64,000 nt of DNA, taken from positions 226,001-290,000 of the forward strand of contig JAMXBD010000818.1 of assembly GCA_024138025.1 (NCBI GenBank), in the 5' to 3' direction. The position numbers and the translations under genes were made by a program. The DNA comes from Combretum micranthum (taxonomy: Eukaryota; Streptophyta; Magnoliopsida; Myrtales; Combretaceae). A model generated the notes under the pieces. That model did not search any database. It saw only the letters and a list, made by a program, of their open reading frames with translations, and was not told the DNA's origin. Positions 59,602 through 64,000 of this stretch are shown here, one piece after another. Numbering within the stretch: the first letter of the stretch is position 1; the number at the start of each line of letters is the position of its first letter.

Positions 59602-61115
59602 TCAACACCTAATGACTGACTTTACAATCAAGTTAATATCATTAATTCCAAGTCTTCTTTCAATCTCAAGTTCAACTTCTTTGAGCTTAGCCCTAAGTCG
59701 ATCTCGGTGCTCAATAACATCATGACAATCTAATACCTTCTAAGCTTCATCAGCAATAAGCTCCATCTTACTTAACCTGAATTTGAAAGCATGCCCTATA
59801 GCAATGCTGCTCACTAACAACACCATTTCAATTATTGATAGAGAATTCCATGATCTATCCAAGAGCTTAGTAGCTTGGACAAGTAACGCTAGAATATCAC
59901 TGGCTGTTTCAATACCAAGACATAATGGACCTGACTAGAAGTCACCTTCTATCTCATGTAATTGTTCCAATGAAGGCAAAAGAGAAGCTGGTGCATTTTA
60001 CCCAGGGGAAGTGACAATTCCCTCTGATGACATTGTTGCTATGTGAAAACTTCTTATAATTTCTTATTCTAGCAAGTTGGAAACAAGGGAAGGTAGACGT
60101 AAAACGTTCTGAATATCTATATACAAATGCCCATGGGACTATCCACTAGGTATAGTTCCTATGTCATTACCATACATAACCTCATATAGTGATGTATCAA
60201 TATGCATCTGAATCTCACCTTCTTTTAAGTGCACTGAATTGCCACCATCACCGCCACCATCATCGTCAGTGTCATCCATTGCATCAAATCCATTAAATGC
60301 TTGTGACTCTTTGCTGTCATCATCACTTTCTTATGCTATAGTGCTACCCCCATCACCATAATCATATCCCATGTAGTCATCGATATCTTCAGATACTTGC
60401 TTTAGAGTTGCCTTATAATCTACTAACTCCTTGTCATCCTCTTCACTTATAGTCAAAGGAGGTATGGAGCAATTCTCAGGACAAAGTTGATTTCCTTTCC
60501 CATTCTGATGGGTTCGAGGATGGATAGTAGCTAGGATAGAGCTAGATGTGCTAGTACTTCCTACCTCATGTTCAATTTGCACTTAAGTTATAGTATCTTC
60601 AATTGTTACCTACAAAAGTAAAGATCTCAAAGTGTTTAGAACGAAAATAGGGTAACCAATGCATATGTACCACAAGTGAAAAAATGGTGCAATGACATAC
60701 CTCATTGATGCATAAACACTTTGTGTGCTTAATGGTGGGTAAAGTAGGAGGTGAATGGCTATTTTCACCTTTCTACGTAATCAATGGGTGCAATTTGGTC
60801 AGGTTGTAGAAAGTCGAAGATAAATTCATGCCTATGAATGATACACCTTAGCTACTCCATCACTAACATCAATGCAAGCATATGCCAGTAACATGTCCAA
60901 TCAATTGATCTAATATGTCAACCATCCAATAGAAGCTACCCCAAAATGATCAGGAGATGAAAAATACATTTGATGAACATGTGGATAAATGTCCCTATAC
61001 TCCTTTGGTGCAAGTGCCTTGTAATGTGCGTCCAAATCTTTGTTAATACTGAATTGGTGGGGAATACCCTGTTCAAATCCAAACTGATGGCAAACTCAAT
61101 GAGTTAGACAACCTT
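59602..61115 (-). pseudogene. Decayed two-exon coding sequence, family uncertain (faint plant-mobile-domain resemblance)
   Basis: Exon 2 (60609-59602, minus) keeps a single frame for ~336 codons, broken only by seven in-frame stops, all TAA or TAG (60583, 60331, 60139, 60064, 59998, 59935, 59740). A canonical intron precedes it (60610-60700, GTATGT...TTTTGTAG), joining Glu to Val in phase 0. Exon 2 has an acidic, Gly/Asp-rich half and a C-terminal charged, probably coiled-coil segment (RDRLRAKLKEVELEIERRL). Upstream (61115-60701) the minus strand gives CHQFGFEQGIPHQ and YFSSPDHFG in one frame and an open CIIHRHEFIFDFLQPDQIAP segment in another. The QFG..QGIP wording recalls plant mobile domain proteins, but this is weak. 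An intron argues against a retroelement and for a host gene or a DNA-transposon gene. Confidence 0.55.
60610..60700 (-). other. Intron of the decayed gene (91 bp)
   Basis: Minus strand GAG|GTATGTCATT ... CTTTTGTAG|GTAACA, with a T-rich tract before the acceptor. Confidence 0.65.
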
Positions 61116-61126
61116 CATAGCTATCC

Positions 61127-64000
61127 TGTCACGACCCGAGGGATACCTTAAATGTGGTAGTCTGTCGTACACAATATAAAGCCTAAGAATGACTACCTTA
61201 GTCATGCAAAGGCTTCCATATCATGTACAAGACATACATCACAACTAAGGGAATGCATCGGAGTAGCGCAATTCACATTGATAATGATCAAGTAACAAGG
61301 TAAGGAGAATACTTATCATAAAACATAAACATGGTAAATTACAATTCTTAGGAGCATACCCTGCTATTGTCTTCAAGTCAAAATAAATACATTTCTTAGA
61401 AATTTCCAAAACACTAACATAACATACATTGCATATAAGAAACTTTACAAAGTAACTTCATCTAATGCTCCCATTGCCTTCATAAAAGTTTAATATCCAT
61501 CCATGACTTCCTTAATGTCATGATCTTCGATTAAAGCCACGAATATACCTATTTCAACAAAACCTATGGGGATATAAGCTTACAACTAGCTTAGTGAGGT
61601 ATTCCCTTTCATTCGCACCATGGTTTCAAATAAGTTCTTTTAAATTTTCACGCATATGCTATGTATACAAAGCAACAATCACGTAATTACACAAATATAT
61701 ATAGTTATCTGGAAATCATAAATAGAATAGATTTACCCCTCCGTATTGAAGGTTAGGGAATTGTTGATGAAGATCCGTGACCTTCTACTGCTATTCCCTC
61801 GGCTCCTGCCTAAAGAGTTCGGTTGGCTCGGCGCCGAACCTAGAGTCGCATTCCCCAAGCGATTTGGATTCTCTAAGAAGGAACATGGCCCAATAACAGC
61901 CAATCCAACTCTAAGCGTAGGAGTAGCAGCCTTCCGAAAGAAATGTGACTTGATGGATGCTATGCGTGAGCATTTTATTTTTCTTAAGCCAAACTTTATT
62001 AAGGTTTATTAGGGGGCGATCAATCAACTTAGCAAACAACAAAACACTTAAACAGGCAGTTTGAAATTGCGATATTCTTAATTCTCATTTCACACATAAG
62101 CATAGAATCACATATATAATATCCACGGATTCTCCATACATATCCATTTTTATCTTTTCTTAATATATTAATGCTACTACTTTACAAGCACAAGCAAGGT
62201 AACGAAATTAAGAGGAATAACTCGCTCGTATATTTCGTAATCTTCTTAGTTATAGAAATCATCAGGAAATGTAATCTCATATCCTTCATCACCTAGAAAA
62301 AAGAAATACCTGGGATAAGTATTTCGTAGAAATTCTACTTAAACTTTCTAATTCTATTTCACTATATTCGTGAAAATCGCATAAGATGAAATTCCAATTT
62401 AAAATGGCCATAACTTGCTCATTAACTCAGAATTTCACATATAATATATTGTTTTCTACCTATTCGAAAAGATCTATCCATTTGTATAGTTATTTTTGTC
62501 ATATAAGGTCATTTGGGTTTCGAAATCGTAGGATACAGATTCATCACGAAATTTGTAGTTTTCAAAATATAAGTTTGCAAACTTTTCCTTATCTAAAAAT
62601 ACTTTCCAAAAATTTAGATAGTAGTATAGTTGAAAAAGCTCCTTTAAATGTATGTATAGACTCATATTGTATGCAAGATTCTAATGGTGTTGTCTTAACA
62701 ATTATATTTCATAAAACAATATCTTGCGGTGTTTGAAGATTTGTATCTTAACAATTTCTTTCCTAAGTGTTTTGAATGAATTTCATAATCTCTTGAGTTA
62801 TTATAAGTATATTCTTATAATAAAATTTCCCTTAGCTTTGATCTTTTACAAATTTTACTTTTAGTGATAGAAGAATGAAGTTTTCGAGAGTTTTATTAAG
62901 TTGTTGCTAACTTATAATAATTTGAGTTGTGGATATTTTCTTTTAAAGAAATGACTTTGATAACCAATTCTTTTTATATTTTCATTTTTCAACTTCTTTA
63001 AAAATAAACTTTATTCCTAAAACCAGGTCTTTTAATTCTTTTATCAATTTTATTGGGAAGGAAATCATGTCTTAATATTTTCTTAAGTTTTTGACAATGT
63101 TTAATGTTTTTGAAACCTCTACTATTTATATTCTTTTATTTCTTTGAAAATGAGTTTATCATTTAAAAACCTTGACAAACTTTTGTTTTTCTAAGTGAGT
63201 TTATAACTTAGTGAGTTGATTTTATCTCAACTTATAAAACTTAGTTTAGTTATTACTTTTGGTAAAAATTCCTACAAACAAACTTTTTGAGAAAAGTTTA
63301 TTTATCAAATAATTCTTATTAATGAGTTTTAGTAACTTTATGTGGCTTATCATAATAAAAAAATGTTTATTTTGTTACTTAACCTCTTTGAGAAAATCAT
63401 CTTTATTGTTATCTAGGAAAAATCTTAGTGAGTTTGAAAAGAAGGTGAAAAAGAAAATTTTTCCTATGGATGTGATACAAAGTCTTGATTTGGTGACAAA
63501 TATATATGTATAAGAAAGGTTGGTTTCATTTCATTTATTAAAGAAAATTCTACTTTAGATTTTTGTTGAGACAATATCATTATGGTTATGCATGTACATG
63601 AGCATATAAAATAATAAGAATATGAGAAAGATATCGGAAACAAATAATAATAAGCAAGATAATAAAAATATCAAGTATTAGGAACCTTAGCTTCATCAAG
63701 ATAACCCGGTCAAGTATTGGGAGCCTTAACTTCATCAAGGCATCCTAGGGCTAAGAATAGAATAGTCCCAAAAAGAATAAAGAAAAGAAAGAAAAGGTTG
63801 TTTTGACTTGATAATGATAAGTCTAAAACTAGAAAAACTAGTCTTAAAATAGTATGAAATAAATAAATTGCAAAACATAAAAATAAATAAATAACAAGTG
63901 AGCTCATATACTAAAGATTATATATAAATACATAAATATATTTAATTAGATATGAATAAGAAGTTGGCATAATAATAACAATGATAATAACGAATAATAA
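61127..64000 (-). mobile_element. Tekay-like LTR, inverted relative to 54340-58630, runs off the right edge
   Basis: Plus strand begins tgtcacgacccgaggg and is the reverse complement of the right part of the solo LTR. For example, 61770-61990 matches 57800-58020, and 63660-63760 matches 56090-56190, with collinear spacing. No primer site lies to its left, so it is either the 3' LTR of a minus-strand element to the right of the window or another solo LTR. By comparison about 1.4 kb of the LTR is missing beyond 64000. Confidence 0.85.

Noticed and set aside
61746..62012. 88-codon plus-strand frame
   Set aside because: Inside the inverted LTR; the solo copy shows no conserved reading frame.

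Overview
This window looks like nuclear DNA of a flowering plant, probably a eudicot, from a repeat-rich region between genes. The evidence is the AT-rich background, several lineages of plant LTR retrotransposon (Tekay/Del-like chromovirus, Athila, Tat, Ty1/copia), a plant LINE, CACTA-like and MITE-like DNA elements, and one BAHD acyltransferase gene with the intron usual for plants. I see no rRNA, tRNA, organellar or bacterial sequence.

Bases 1-22,404 are a nested pair. A chromovirus lies at 616-15296 on the minus strand, flanked by the 5-bp duplication atatg. It sits in the 3' part of an Athila-type element whose gag-pol, tRNA-Asp primer site and 5' LTR lie at 15302-22404. The chromovirus is the most interesting object here. 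It has an intron-like, AT-rich GT...AG segment between gag and protease (8503-8665), an unrecognised acidic ORF between primer site and gag (10625-11671), a ~1.03-kb tandem triplication covering the end of pol, the polypurine tract and the first part of the LTR (2650-5748), and a 3' LTR lacking 985 bp that include the likely promoter.

Bases 22,405-38,186 hold no intact gene. They contain a ~200-bp tandem repeat, a CACTA-like end, a decayed LINE split by an LTR-like insertion, a Ty1/copia solo LTR with a perfect 5-bp duplication (32059-32805), a MITE-like element and microsatellites.

The only recognisable host gene is a BAHD acyltransferase of the benzyl-alcohol benzoyltransferase type (38268-39892, two exons). 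Catalytic motifs are present, but the frame is disturbed near both ends. The cause is either early decay or base-calling error.

Bases 39,893-64,000 are layered retroelement debris. A decayed gypsy gag is cut by a Tekay-like LTR, which is itself cut by another solo LTR. Then come Athila (minus) and Tat (plus) pol remnants placed back to back, and a 4.3-kb solo LTR with duplication gttaa (54340-58630) nested in an older LTR. Next is a decayed two-exon coding sequence whose frame in the downstream exon is intact except for TAA/TAG stops (59602-61115). Last is an inverted copy of the 4.3-kb LTR family running off the right edge. Short homopolymer length differences among near-identical repeats suggest some frame breaks are consensus errors of a long-read assembly.
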